Shown: positions 1 through 10,967 of the stretch, in pieces
How positions within the stretch are numbered: position 1 is the first letter of the stretch
Layout of the letters: each line of letters begins with the position of its first letter
NCBI GenBank assembly: GCA_017979445.1
Contig: CM030704.1
Span: forward strand, 16,661,658-16,725,657
Length of the DNA stretch: 64,000 bases
Direction: 5' to 3'
Origin: Akebia trifoliata
Taxonomy: Eukaryota > Streptophyta > Magnoliopsida > Ranunculales > Lardizabalaceae
Notes under the pieces: model-generated
What the model was told of the DNA's origin: nothing
Databases searched by the model: none
The model's input: the letters and a program-made list of their open reading frames with translations, nothing else
Translations under genes and position numbers: made by a program

Positions 1-979
1 ACGGGGTGAAAAAGACGAGAAAACGGAAGGAACTTGGTTGGGTTATGTAGAGAATGAGGTTGCGGACGTTTCTCCCTTCTGCGTCGGAAAGCGATTTGAC
101 CCCGAAACGGATGAAATCCGAGGTCAAAGTTTCGAAATTTTCGTATCCAAATACGACTGATTTTTGACGATATCGGGTGAAATAGAAAGTGAAATGAAGA
201 AAGGTTGGATGGGTTTTGTAGAGAACGAAGCTGCGGACCTTTTTCTCTTCTGCGACGATCGTCGAAAGTGGACCGTTTGCGAGAGATCTAAGGTGGAAGG
301 TCGAAGAGAAAAAACATGTCATTTCGTATAGGTCGCGGCTGTTTAGACGCGTTGGGGAAGATGAGATTAAAAAAAAAATTTAAATATTATTTATATAATA
401 TTTGGGACGAATTCGGTATTTCGCTTATTATTTTGATCGACGATAACTTAGTCATTCGGTCTCCAAAACTGACAAACGAATACTCTATTTCGCCTAATTT
501 TTCATTCCGGATCTAATGGTATAGTCAATTTTTACAAATTATGTCTCCATCAAAAAGTTACATTTTTGGCCTGAGGTGACCCCTAAACTTGATGTCGTTC
601 TCGTTTTTGACGATAATCCGACTTCCTGGTCTCCAAAAATGACAAATAAATAGTCCATATTCAATAATTTTTCGTTACAAACCCAATGGTATAATCGAAT
701 TTTAAAAATTATTGCTCTAACATAAAATCACTGTTTTAGCTTGGTCCGACCCGGTAATCGAGGATCTTGCAACTTTTATATTCGGACTCGCATTTGAGCG
801 TGCTTACAGGCTAAACTATGTTTTTCGATCATTTTGAATCTAATGGTGAAGTCAGATTCCATTAAAAATGATCAGAAATATCCTAAAATTTTACCCCTAA
901 GTCCTACTTTCAAGATTTTATTAAAATTTCACTATTTATTTTTTCCTCGAGATACGAATTAAAAATTTGGGATTTTACA
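1..979 (+). mobile_element. Family-A LTR, 3' end (copy A0), cut by window edge
   Basis: This segment matches, in opposite orientation, the first kilobase of the complete copy at 20138-23139, and in the same orientation the right ends of the copies at 19428-25452, 27222-30619 and 41688-56753. It ends in GATTTTACA, a decayed form of the family terminus GGTGTTACA. The flanking sequence from 980 on belongs to a family-B gypsy element, so A0 inserted into B1. It contains two copies of a block around an AATTTTTC-ATT/GTT motif, spaced 170 bp (about 501 and 671). No coding capacity is visible; the 66-residue open frame at 316-516 is not conserved. Strand follows the convention that the TGTGGCGCC terminus is the left end. 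Confidence 0.8.
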
Positions 980-2410
980 ATCTTGATACTTTGGATATTT
1001 ATGATGTATGATCATATTTTTCTAATATCCATATTTTAATGACCTGATCTGGCCTACATGCCCATTTATTTGAAAAATGCCCCACCCTGTTTTGCACACA
1101 CCACTAGCACATTTACTGCTTTGCACGTTTGCATGTCCCTAATAGCCAACGTGGCACTAGTGCGTGGCCCGGTCTCTTCGGAGATGCGACGTCATTCATG
1201 AAAACCACAACTCCAGCCATGTACCTTAGGGTATTTAAAATCGGGGCATCAGTACCGTTTGATCAGGTGACTCTGAAAGGTATATTGATGCACCCATGCT
1301 GGGGCGACCTGAGCCTTTGAGCTATTGTAAGCTATACAGTCACATGTCCTGATTGCCAACATAGTACTAGTACGTGGTCGGTCCCCTCGTGGGATGCTAA
1401 ACCATTTATGAAAGCTACAACCCTAGACTCGTATTTATACGGTATATCAAAGATAGTCCAAGTTCACCAATTGCACTTCTTGGTCAAAATTAGTGCCTAA
1501 GCAAGATCCTACCCCGCTGTACCCTATTATACAAGGGGGATAGACAACGTCTATTCTAGACGAGAGGTATTTAAGTGGGCCCTTACTCAGTATCGTGCGC
1601 TACCTCTCAACTGAGGATTAAACTGGCTGCTTTTGACTTCAGAGAAGTGGGTTGGAGCTTTAGATTATCACCTATACAGTATATCAAACCAAGTCACCAT
1701 GTACCGTCTGATTGAGTACGCTCGAGAGGTATATAGGTGCACTTGGGCAAGGGTGGCCAGATAAATTGCATTGCACATAATAAGCCTAGAGTCTAGAAGC
1801 CTTCCTATAGGTCACAACCCGAACTGACTATGGGTGTTCCCGGGTTGCTTTATTCAGTCTAACTAACAGGTAAGTGGGCAGATCGATCAAGAACAATAAA
1901 AAAAAACCAGCAATATCGGTCCGACCCAATCGGTGAAATGTACCGATTAATTTGAACCAATTAAACGAATTGGCCCAATCAACAAATGGATCAAACTAAT
2001 CAACACCAAACTAGTTGGATCAATTGGTTTTACTTTCAAAGATTCAGACCATTTTATACCAAATAGATTCGATCCTAAGATAAAATTAATTTGTCTGGTC
2101 AAAGGTTCAATCTCAATCAGGGGTCGACCCGCGTTTAACCTTTCTCACTTTCTTGGTCACTATAGACTTATAATGCAATTGGATTCAATGTTTCCCACTG
2201 AACTTAAGCTAATTTCGAAACTTTAATTATGTGGTTAAGAGTCAAACCTTTAGAGTCAGTGGTTAACCTTGGTTTACTTCCAATCAGGTGATAATTGGTC
2301 CCAAACGTTCTAAACCTCCATCTGTACCACTTTGAGTCCGTAAAAAAAATCGTCATTCTAGAGTAACATTGCCAAGTAGCCAGTCTTTGCCACAAGAAGA
2401 AACGAGTACC
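980..2410 (+). other. B1 untranslated leader
   Basis: No sustained open frame. About 1030-1850 is homologous to the reverse complement of 49990-50760 in B3, including the TGGGCAAG-GTGGCCAGAT stretch near 1745 and the CCCGGGTTG stretch near 1848. It is therefore transcribed leader between primer site and gag rather than host DNA. The 63-residue frame at 1129-1320 has no counterpart kept open in B3 and is judged chance. Confidence 0.65.
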
Positions 2411-3640
2411 ATGGATAAAGCTGCGTTCCGTCAGATTTTAGAATCTTTTCAAGCACAGATTATTGCTTTTGTCCAAACACAAATTGAATCCCTGAAAATT
2501 GAAAAGGGAAAAGATAAAGCTATAGAATCTCAGGATGTGTTTGACCTTGTCGAAAACCAAAAAGATGATCAATTACCTGTGACCCTATCTTAGCTCATCG
2601 AATAACTTAGGTTGAAATTGCTTTGAAGTATATTAAAGACCCCAACGATCTTACTATTGGATTAGGGGCAATGACCTTGTTTCCCACGGTTCGTCTGCCA
2701 GAGAAGTTCACAATGCCAGATATAGAGAAATTTGATGGTATTGGATGCCGTAGGACTCACTTAAAAGTATATGTCAGCATAATGCAATCTCAGGGTCTGA
2801 GTGAAGAACATATGACTCAACTTTTTTAAAGAACCCTTACAGGTCCTGCCCTACGCTGGTTAATGTCATTGGACTCATCTCGGGTAAGAACATGACATGA
2901 ATTGATGAAAGAATTTATTGGTTGGTATTCATTCAATACGGATATTGAACTCACAAGAAGAGACCTAGAAACTACTAAACAGAAATCCGGGAAAACTTTC
3001 ACTGAGTTCATTGCGTGATGAAAAGCTAAAGCCGCTCAAATGTGGGACTGACCTCAAGAGAAGGAACAAGTCAAGATCATCATCAGGAATCTCACTTCAA
3101 ATTAAGCCAAATACTTGATGCCTTAGTACCTTCCCACTTTTCAATCCCTCCTTGAGACTGGAAATCAAGTTGAAGAAGCTTACTCTTCGGGACTTTTTGG
3201 TAACCCATCTGAATTAAAACCCAAACATTTCAAACCTAATGTCAATTCCTTACAAGTGGCCAACACCTCCTTCGCACTATCTCCTCAAGTTACTCAGCCT
3301 TCACAACCTAAGCCTAGGAGACAGTTTGCCAATCTTAGAATGTCCCTTAGTGTTGCTTATCAAAAATTGATGAAAAGGGGATTGCTGACACCTTTGCAAC
3401 CCAAGCCTTTGCCTAATCTCCTTCTCCCAAACATGGATAATGGGCAATTCTGTGAATTCCATCAGATGCCTGGTCATGTTCTTAATAGGTATATTACTCT
3501 CCAACATGCTATCCAAGACCTTATTTAGCAAGAAAAAGTCACCATACCCACTCCTACTACTCCCAATGTTAAGACTAACCCTTTGCCTACTTTTCAAAAT
3601 CAACTCCCTCCTACTCTAAACTTAATATCCATATCCAAAT
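2411..3640 (+). pseudogene. Broken gag of gypsy element B1
   Basis: Capsid-like gag polyprotein remnant. The start ATG at 2411 opens a frame of about 60 residues that ends in a premature TAG at 2591-2593. Homology resumes in other frames. About 2700-2830 reads as the retrotransposon gag domain with a PEKFTMPDIEKFDG core. About 2840-3110 follows with TLTGPALRW and FTxFI-type motifs broken by stops. About 3340-3530 encodes the proline-rich C-terminal part with FCEFHQMPGH and AIQDLI. At least three stops or frame changes make it non-functional. In such elements gag packages genomic RNA in the cytoplasm. The C-terminal CxFH-type motif is typical of plant Tat/Athila-like gags by family knowledge. 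The reverse-strand frame at 3301-3603 is a shadow. Confidence 0.75.
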
Positions 3641-5919
3641 CCGAATCAGTTGACCCAGTTTCCTTCATTTACCCAATTGGTCTTAACAGTACATTCACTC
3701 TATAATGAGCTCAACTACCCTAAGGCAATGACAGGACTAAAGAACAGATAAATTATTGAAGTAGCGGGTTGTCCTGCATATGACAGGCTTGAATCATAAT
3801 ATGAAGAGATAGTAAAAGCAGGCAAGTTCAAGTCATCCATCGAAGATAATCGAAGTGGCATAGACTCTAGAATTGCATCCCTCCAGAATGATGTCGTCTT
3901 TTTAAGTCTTCTTAATTTTTTTTAGTTGCAGTTGCGTCAGTCTTTGAATTTAGTTAGTCATCTTTATTTTGAGGTTTTAGTAAGGTTTGTCAATCTATGT
4001 TCTTTTTTATTCTAATAAATAAAGAAGTTTTAGATTATCATGTGTGCAATAATGACGTGAATATAAAATCTAACATGAAAAATGACTTAAAGCTCACTGA
4101 CCAAATTTGATAAATATTGGAATTAAAGAGTACACTCAAAAAGTGCCAATTGGTGATACGTTATCCTCAGGAGAACATAAGAGAATAGTAAAATTACTTA
4201 TAAGGATATATGGATGGATTACACAAAAATATATATTAAGACATAAAGTCAAAAGTGATTTCAAAGTCAAAGATTATCGATCAAAAATGATATAGTTGAA
4301 AATATCGACAAAGACGCTAAAACCTACAAGTGGATCTATCATGTTTTTCACTCAAAAGAGGAGAGTTTTCATTCATAAAAGAATAAAAGATTTTCTTAAA
4401 GTTTTAGAAAAGTTGAATAGTCAGCAAAATTGATCATACTCGAAGAATATTCATTCTCAAAAAAGAACTTTACTCGACAGAGCAATCCAGATATCAAATT
4501 CCTAAAACTTTGACCAAGTCGAGCAGCATTCATCAAAAGAGGCCTCCTTTGGTCGAATCATTTCCCTGTCTTACCAAAAAAAAAAAAAGATACTTTCTTT
4601 AGCCCTTCGTGGCCTTTTGCAGCCTTTAAAAAATCAATAGCATTTTTTTTCTAAATCACACCGACCAACCTTGGGAGGGAATCTGTATGAACTACGTTTT
4701 GATCTGATCCCAAAAGAAAAAGAAATATTTGGGGTACGTAGGCAACCTGAGAAGTTACTTTAGGCCTGGTCACAAAAAAAAAAAATATTTTCTCTTAAAA
4801 AAAATGTCATCCAAAAGGAAAATTCCCTATTGAAAGGTTCAAAAGAAAAAAAGAATGCCAAACTAGGGGTATTAAAAAAAATTTGGCAGAAAAAAAAAGA
4901 ATGCCAAACTAGGGGCATTAGAAAAAAAAAGTCAAAAGAATTACAGACAAAAATGACAAAAAAAAGAGAATACTAGATTAGGGGCATTTTGGGAAGTCGA
5001 GCCTTTTACCCTTTCTTTCTAAACCATGTCCTAAGCCCACTTATTAAGTCCTCTTGTATGCTAATTGACTAGGTTAAGGTGTAGGGAACTAAGAAGCTGT
5101 CGAGTTGAACATTCAAGATCATTGAGAAAAAAGAGAAGTCCGCTAAGTCAAAAATCCGAAAAGACGACTTAGGCAAAAGTTAGAGCATAGCCATAAAAAA
5201 AAGCCTGCTAGGTTGAAAACCTAAAAAGACGACCTAGGCAAAAATCAATGCATCTTTAGAAAAAGAAAAGAAAAACCCGCTAAGTTAAAAACCTGGAAAG
5301 GCAACCTAAGCAAAAATTAGGGTATCATCAAATGGGAGGAAATGTCCCATCAAAAAGAAAAATTCAGAAGAAAACTTGTGCAAAAATTAGAAAATGCAGA
5401 ACCATTCAAGCCACAACATTCGATGAAAACGAAGAAACTCAGAAGCCATTTTGAACATTGTAGTATATTTAGGAGTATGTTTACTTGTTCAAGTGTTCGC
5501 TAATGGAAGATGTAGAATCATCAACCACTTTAAAGAGAAAGATCTTCTATTCTAATATTTATCAAGATTTTTTTAAGTCCAGCTCAAGTATTTTTCAAAA
5601 GAAATTCGAAAGAAAATTATTAATCATTTATTGCACATATGATAATCTTAAGAGTCTTAAATTTAAGGGAATGTCTCTGTCATACATCAGAGTCCATATT
5701 TTTCAACGTAATCCATTTCATCAGTCTTGTAGTCAAGTTCCAGTTAAAGCTAACTTTAAAACTAGGGGCATTTTTGCAAGTCATTTGATTCCAAAGTTTT
5801 GTTCTTAATCACATGATAAAAAGGAAAATCTTACTTAGAAGTCTGATGAAGTCCAATGATAATTATGAATCCAGATGCATGATAAGCCAATAGAGGCCCG
5901 ATTTTTTAAATTTTGAGCT
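3641..5919 (+). other. B1 3' untranslated region, proximal part
   Basis: Non-coding and A-rich. A conserved block at about 4671-4770 (with GGGGTACGTAGGCAACC and AGTTACTTTAGGCC) is matched in reverse complement at about 47625-47720 of B3. This shows that the region corresponds to the B3 sequence downstream of integrase. Repeated phrases of the type 'aatgccaaactaggggcatt' occur at about 4855-4990. The 107-residue frame at 5485-5808 resembles no protein I recognise and overlaps non-coding repeat sequence. Confidence 0.6.
5130..5335 (+). repeat. Short tandem array, about 70-bp units (B1)
   Basis: Three diverged units, each with the order CCGCTAAG/CTAGGTT, AAAACC, AAAGACGAC, CTTAGG/CCTAGG, CAAAAAT. 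The same array, with four units, appears in reverse complement at 47110-47345 of B3, so it is an ancestral feature of family B and not private to B1. Confidence 0.65.
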
Positions 5920-6745
5920 CGATTTTGAATCATAGAATGAATTAATAGGATTGTTTAAATTCTTATAAATCAAAGTCCGAGAAACGTGGCTAAGTAAGTG
6001 CGAGTCCGAGAAACGAGACTCCAATTTTTTGAATCATAGAATGAGTAGGCTTTTTGAAGTGCCTACAAACCTAAGTTCGAGTTCGAGAAACGAGACTCCA
6101 ACTTTTTGAATCATAGAATGAGTAGGCTTTTTGAAGTGCCTATAAACCTAAGTTTGAGTCCGAGAAACGAGACTCCAACTTTTTGAATCATAGAATGAGT
6201 AGGCTTTTTGAAGTGCCTACAAACCTAAGTTCGAGTCCGAGAAGCAAGACTCCAACTTTTTGAATCATATAATGAGTAAGTTTTTTTGAAGTGCCTACAA
6301 ACCTAAGTTTGAGTCCGAGAAACAAAACTCAAACTTTTTGAATCATAGAATGAGTAGGTTTTTTTTGAAGTGCCTACAAACCTAAGTTCAAGTCCGAGAA
6401 ACAAGACTCCAACTTTTTGAATCATAGAATGAGTAGGTTTTTTGAAGTGCCTACAAACCTAAGTTCGAGTCCGAGAAGCGATACTCCAACTTTTTGAATC
6501 ATAGAATGAATAAGTTTTTTGAAGTGCTTATAAACCTTAGTTTGAGTTCAAGAAATAAGACTCCAATTTTAATAGGATTGTTTAAGTTCCTGTAAACCTT
6601 AGCCAGAGTCTGAGAAACGAGACTCCAGCTTTGTTTGAATCATATAATGAATTAACAGGATTGTTTAAGTTTCTTAGCCCGAGAAGCGTGGCTACAAAGG
6701 CTCGAGTCCGATAAACGAGACTCAAACTTTTTCGAACTCTAAAAA
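5920..6745 (+). repeat. Tandem array of about 77-bp units (B1 3' region)
   Basis: About ten units recognised by GAGTCCGAGAAACGAGACTC-like cores near 6001, 6071, 6156, 6233, 6311, 6391, 6467, 6544, 6606 and 6702. Spacing is mostly 76-80 bp, with an AATCATAGAATGAGTAGG middle and GTGCCTACAAACCTAAG end. The core carries a GAGTC...GACTC inverted repeat. Central units are more alike than the edge units, which have indels. The same position in B3 holds an unrelated 34-bp array. Confidence 0.85.
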
Positions 6746-7172
6746 AGAATTTCAAATAGGATTTAACGAAGTTCCTACAATGTTATGACTCCAATTACCT
6801 CATTGTTCAACCTTGCCATGATTGCTTTCGTTGCATTAGCACATTTCAATTTTGAATCATTATTGTCAGTGAGAGAAGATCTCTAGGACCTGACACATTT
6901 AACACAGTAATCATCACACCATTGCACACACGTGCACTTTTGCATTTGTCAAGGAGAATTTTCTAAAATTCAAGGATCTGACATTGTCAGTGAGAGCTCA
7001 CACTCGAGGACCTGACAACATTTTTGTTTGGGAAGAGTTTTACGCTCAAGGATTCGAACGCCCCACCGAATTGCTAAATCAGGCTGTAAAATGAACTGTC
7101 ACTAGCTTTGGCATTCATATATCGCACTATCTACCAAAATAGATTTGCTATCTAGTTTTCTCCAACCCTCTA

Positions 7173-7187
7173 CAAAAGAGGGGCATC
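7173..7187 (+). promoter_or_regulatory. Polypurine tract of B1
   Basis: CAAAAGAGGGGCATC lies directly against the LTR start TATAGACACCCC. The reverse-complement equivalent (GATGCCCCTCTTTGG) sits at the same place next to the left LTR of B3 at 44722-44736, which supports its role as second-strand primer. Confidence 0.65.
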
Positions 7188-7929
7188 TATAGACACCCCA
7201 TTTTTGCACTCGCTTGATTAATCAACTCGTCAACCTGATCGCAACAGTTCCCAATGATGGATGTTTATTCCAATACTTTATTTTGTTACCAAATATATTT
7301 CAGAAATCCGGATGAGGTATCTCGAACTGATAAAACTATAGAATCTATGCTACGCTAGGAAAATATAATCTCAAAAACTTAGAAATCATCATTTTTCGGA
7401 TAAAAAGAAGCTTCACGATAAAAATCACTAAAAAATGACTAAATTACAAAAATACCCCTAACATTAAAAACATCCTTAGAGCCTACGTTACAAAACCAAA
7501 TAAATCATTTCGCCAATTTTCACAAAATTCGACAAAATTATGAAAATGCCCTCATAAAGTTCATGACCATTTCGCACAAAAAATTTCATAAATGATAAAA
7601 ATCAATATTCCCATTAAATTCCTTACGAAAAGTCGATTCCAAAACATCCTGGAATATTGAAAACTGACTTAAAACTCAAAAAGTCCTTTCTGAGGGCAAA
7701 ACGGTAATTTTCCAATAAAAAATTAAAATTTTGAAATTAATAAATAAAATATTAAATAATGTAAAGTGAAACATTAATAAAATTAATTTAAAAATTTGAA
7801 CCAAAAAAATCAATCAATCAAGCTCTTAGCCAAACTTGTTGATGGTTGTCCAGATATTTATCAAAGGACCCCTCCATCTGGGGGCCCAAAGAATTAAAGA
7901 TATAATAAAGGGGATTCTCCAAAAAATTA

Positions 7930-8046
7930 AAGTCAATCAAGTAAGACTAAAGTCAAGATATTAAAGTCAACCAAGTATGACTAAAGTCAACCAAGTAACA
8001 CTAAAGTCAAAATCTTAAAGTCAATCAAATGAGACTAAAAGTCAAA
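7930..8046 (+). promoter_or_regulatory. Cluster of seven TTGACTTT (W-box-like) motifs in the B1 LTR U3
   Basis: Seven copies of AAAGTCAA (TTGACTTT on the other strand) lie within about 115 bp and end about 220 bp upstream of the TATA box. TTGAC is the core bound by plant WRKY factors (established knowledge). The cluster recurs in both B3 LTRs. Regulatory function is inferred only. Confidence 0.5.
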
Positions 8047-8264
8047 ATCCTAATAGAGTTCTAATTAAATAATAATTCTATTTAAAACAATCCTCATTAA
8101 ATAATAACTCTATTTAATAGAATTCTAACTAAATAATAATTCTATTTAATAGAATTTTAACTAAATAATAACTCTCTCTAAAAGAATTATAATTAAACAA
8201 TAACTCTCTCTAAAAGAATTATAATTAAATCTTAACTCTATCAAAAAGGCACTTAAAAAAAGTT

Positions 8265-8272
8265 TATAAATA
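8265..8272 (+). promoter_or_regulatory. TATA box of B1 LTR promoter
   Basis: TATAAATA followed by GGAGCCTCCACACC. The same element is present in B2 (38468-38475) and, on the minus strand, in the left LTR of B3 (43587-43594). In the right B3 LTR it has changed to TATAGATA. Confidence 0.55.
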
Positions 8273-8876
8273 GGAGCCTCCACACCTATTTTCGTATCAA
8301 AAAATAAACCCTAAGAGAAGTAGGTCAAAAAGCTTCCCTAGCCTCCCATAAATCCTGATTTTGAAGCTCCAACTCCTTACCTAACACCCATACTTCGATT
8401 TTAGCTCAAAAAGTACTTAGAAGCCTTTCAAAAACACCCAGAAATTCATAACTAAATCCGAAGAATCCAGATCTAAAAAAGAGATACCTCGCCTCGGAGA
8501 TCAGAAATCAGATCCAGAGACAGAACGAAGCGAGGAGTACTGTACAAGGAGTTACTCTATCAGATCTTAGGGAACGAGAACGTTGTCTTCAGAAAGGTAT
8601 CTATTTCTTATTATTATTTTTTATTACCTAGGTCTTTTAGCAATGTAGTTTATTTGAGAATTAGTAGAGACCGGCGTTTGCCGGGCAGGGTTGGTGCCTA
8701 ACACCTTTCAACCCCGTAATTTGATCCCCGAACTCAGTTATTTTTTAAGTAGATTAGTTGTTTTTATTCGTTTAGAGTCGATGTTCGATTCCTAGACCAT
8801 AATAACTAGGTGACGACTCCCAAACCTCAAAGGTCAAAAGCGAATCCGCGCACCCCGCGGATCGAGGGCGCTTTCA

Positions 8877-9403
8877 GCTACGTGCCATGTAGAAAATAGT
8901 TTGGTTTAAAGCCTGATGTGTTTTAAACTCCAACCAAAATATTCCATGTAGACACCATTCCTATTCTTTAGGAACGGGACACATTACCTAATCCTGATTT
9001 GCACCTTGGAGTTTCCGTTCTTTGTTCAAAGTTTGCTTGGTCCTTTGAGTTACTAACGTCCTTAAAAATTAGCTTATCTGATGGCAACACTAAATATTTC
9101 AGGAACTGCTTAGATATATGTAAGTTGGTCATGCTTTGCCCCTTGGTTCCAAAGACCATATTCTTTTTTGGAGAATACTTTTGCCATTTGTTGGAAAGAG
9201 AACCATTGGGGGGAGTCCCCAAGATATCATGGTGAAGATCAAGTCTTATCTCTTCTGATGGTCCAAGTTATATTCAAAAATGTAATTTTGTTTCCGGCTT
9301 TGTTGGCCCTTCTTTTGATTTTTCCTTTCTTCTTTTGTATTCTTTGGGGGTGCTCATCTCGATCTCCTTTCTTCTTAGCTATTAATAAAGTATCTTTACT
9401 TAG

Positions 9404-9467
<64 letters not shown>

Positions 9468-10083
9468 GAATTTGAGATGATTTTCTTCGTTAATATTGCA
9501 TTTAATTGGGGACATTCTTTGAGGAGGTTTTGATGCAATTGCCTTACACGAGCCATGTGGAGCTCTGTAGCTGTGTTTAGTTTGCTTTTGTTTGTTTTTA
9601 TTCCCTTTCAATGTTTCATTGAAAACAATGGGATTGTTTTGCTAATACCTAATTGTCTTAGATGGTGGTATGTATTTATTGCTTAGGTTATTCAAGAGCC
9701 TTTAAGAGGTGGGATTCTTTTTTATTGAACACTATGGATGTATGTTTTTTTATGGAAACAGTAGGGGATCAAGTAACAACCAACCTATGTGGTCTGCTTG
9801 TAAGTTCTGTAGTAGTGATTCAGCCATTGTATGAACATGTGTTGAAATCTGTTGTGTCTTTTTTGATGGTTTTTCACTTAAACAAACGATGAGTATCTCC
9901 TTATAAGGATATACACATTATACAAAAGAAAATTTTATTAACCCATATGCATTTGGCGACTTTGTTTTGTGATGATAGAGGATAAGAAGTAGCACTGAGC
10001 TTTCACATAGCGAAATGACACCTAATGCAGTGGGTGAACCAAGCGCAACTAATTGCTCAGGTACTAGGCGGCATCAAATCTTA
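8877..10083. other. Host-like non-coding stretch with an AT microsatellite
   Basis: I recognise no gene. The two overlapping frames at 8968-9235 match no family I know, and the frames at 9168-9556 run through a dinucleotide tract. The DNA is less A-rich than the following 7 kb and has no copy elsewhere in the window. It could be intron or flank of the host locus whose last exons lie at 15727-17232, but no exon can be identified here. Confidence 0.4.
9407..9464. repeat. (AT)n microsatellite
   Basis: About 29 uninterrupted AT dinucleotides. It produces spurious frames of alternating Tyr-Ile on both strands. Confidence 0.97.
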
Positions 10084-10654
10084 GGGGGCATTTGTAAGGA
10101 TTGTAGATCCTGATTCTTCATTCTGATTATGGATTGTCAAAATCAGATTATAGAAATTGATTTTCAGACTCCAAAATCCCGTTTGGCTAACACTATTTTT
10201 GAAAACTGATCCTGTGGAAAAAATAAAATTACTCAATTACATTTCTTGAGATTGAAAATACATATCCATAAGATTGAAGATAATGGATTTTTATGAGAAA
10301 AATCAAAGATTTTTGGAAAGAGTTGAAAAATATGATATTTAGATCATTTTCTATTAGTTTTCAAGTGAATTGTATTTTAAGGAACATGTTAAGATTAAGA
10401 GTACCAAAAAAATTATGATGATTTTGTATTTTTATTTGACCAATTGTATGTTGTTGTTGTTGTTGTATTTCAAGATCGTCATAAGTGGATTTGAGAATCA
10501 AGAGAAATTGCATGCGAATTGTTTCTTATTCTCCATGATTTTGGTTCTTGATTATGAAAAAAGCAAATCGATAATTCAAATCAAATGAGGCAAACTATTC
10601 TAAAATCCGATTATGAGCCAGAACTAGATTCTAAAATCCAAATCAAACGCCCTC
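10084..10654. mobile_element. Tourist-like (PIF/Harbinger-type) MITE
   Basis: 571 bp bounded by imperfect inverted ends: GGGGGCATTTG at the left and GAGGGCGTTTG read inward from the right. Similarity continues through a GATTNTAGATC/GAATCTAG-type stretch. Both sides are flanked by TTA (10081-10083 and 10655-10657), the usual Harbinger/Tourist target duplication. The interior is AT-rich and non-coding; the 72-residue frame at 10370-10588 is chance. A hAT-type MITE is less likely because the duplication would be 8 bp. Confidence 0.6.
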
Positions 10655-10922
10655 TTAGTCTCTAGGCTCATAAGCACCAAGTACCCACCCACAATTAAGC
10701 TACCCAAATACTAGAAAAACGGGGTATCTAATGCTTAGGTAGAAAGCCAAGCTTATACTGCATTTGTTTTTGTTGTGGGAAGGCATTGAGCGAGCCAAAA
10801 ACGTTGGTCTGGCGTAGCAAGAGTGGCTTGCCAAGTTGAAAGCTAGCAATCGATCAAATTTGATTCTTTTTTGTCGAATCAGTCGATCAGCACAAGTTGA
10901 ACAAACCCTCAGCTACACAACA

Positions 10923-10964
<42 letters not shown>
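10923..10964. repeat. (CT)n microsatellite
   Basis: About 21 CT dinucleotides with one interruption. Confidence 0.95.

Positions 10965-10967
<3 letters not shown>

Larger units (their letters stand above)
980..8876 (+). mobile_element. Gypsy (Tat/Ogre-like) element B1, 5'-incomplete, gag-only
   Basis: Plus-strand remnant of a large Ty3/gypsy element of the same family as B3 (42981-54959). In order it holds a leader homologous to the reverse complement of about 49990-50760, a broken gag (2411-3640), a long 3' untranslated region with two tandem arrays, a polypurine tract, and a 3' LTR (7188-8876). The 5' LTR is outside the window. No protease, reverse transcriptase, RNase H or integrase can be read between gag and the 3' region, so it is an internally deleted or gag-only derivative. 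Family-A copy A0 is inserted in its leader. The Tat/Ogre assignment rests on gag motifs, the LTR termini and the relative's Arg-type primer site. Confidence 0.8.
7188..8876 (+). mobile_element. 3' LTR of gypsy element B1
   Basis: 1,689 bp, starting TATAGACACCCC (decayed TGTAGACACC) and ending GGGCGCTTTCA. It is homologous in reverse complement to both LTRs of B3 (42981-44721 and 53226-54959) and to the solo LTR B2 (37519-39018). It contains a cluster of seven AAAGTCAA motifs and a TATA box. The likely TSD copy is GCTAC at 8877-8881, but its partner lies outside the window. Confidence 0.88.

Noticed and set aside
3301..3603. 100-residue minus-strand frame
   Set aside because: It is the shadow of the plus-strand gag C-terminal region, which has recognisable family motifs.
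5920..6745. Common origin of the 77-bp and 34-bp arrays through the shared TCCGAGAAA core
   Set aside because: The core lies in opposite orientation relative to the two elements and the rest of the units does not align.
9239..9556. Overlapping frames on both strands with a long Tyr-Ile stretch
   Set aside because: They are translations of the (AT)n microsatellite.
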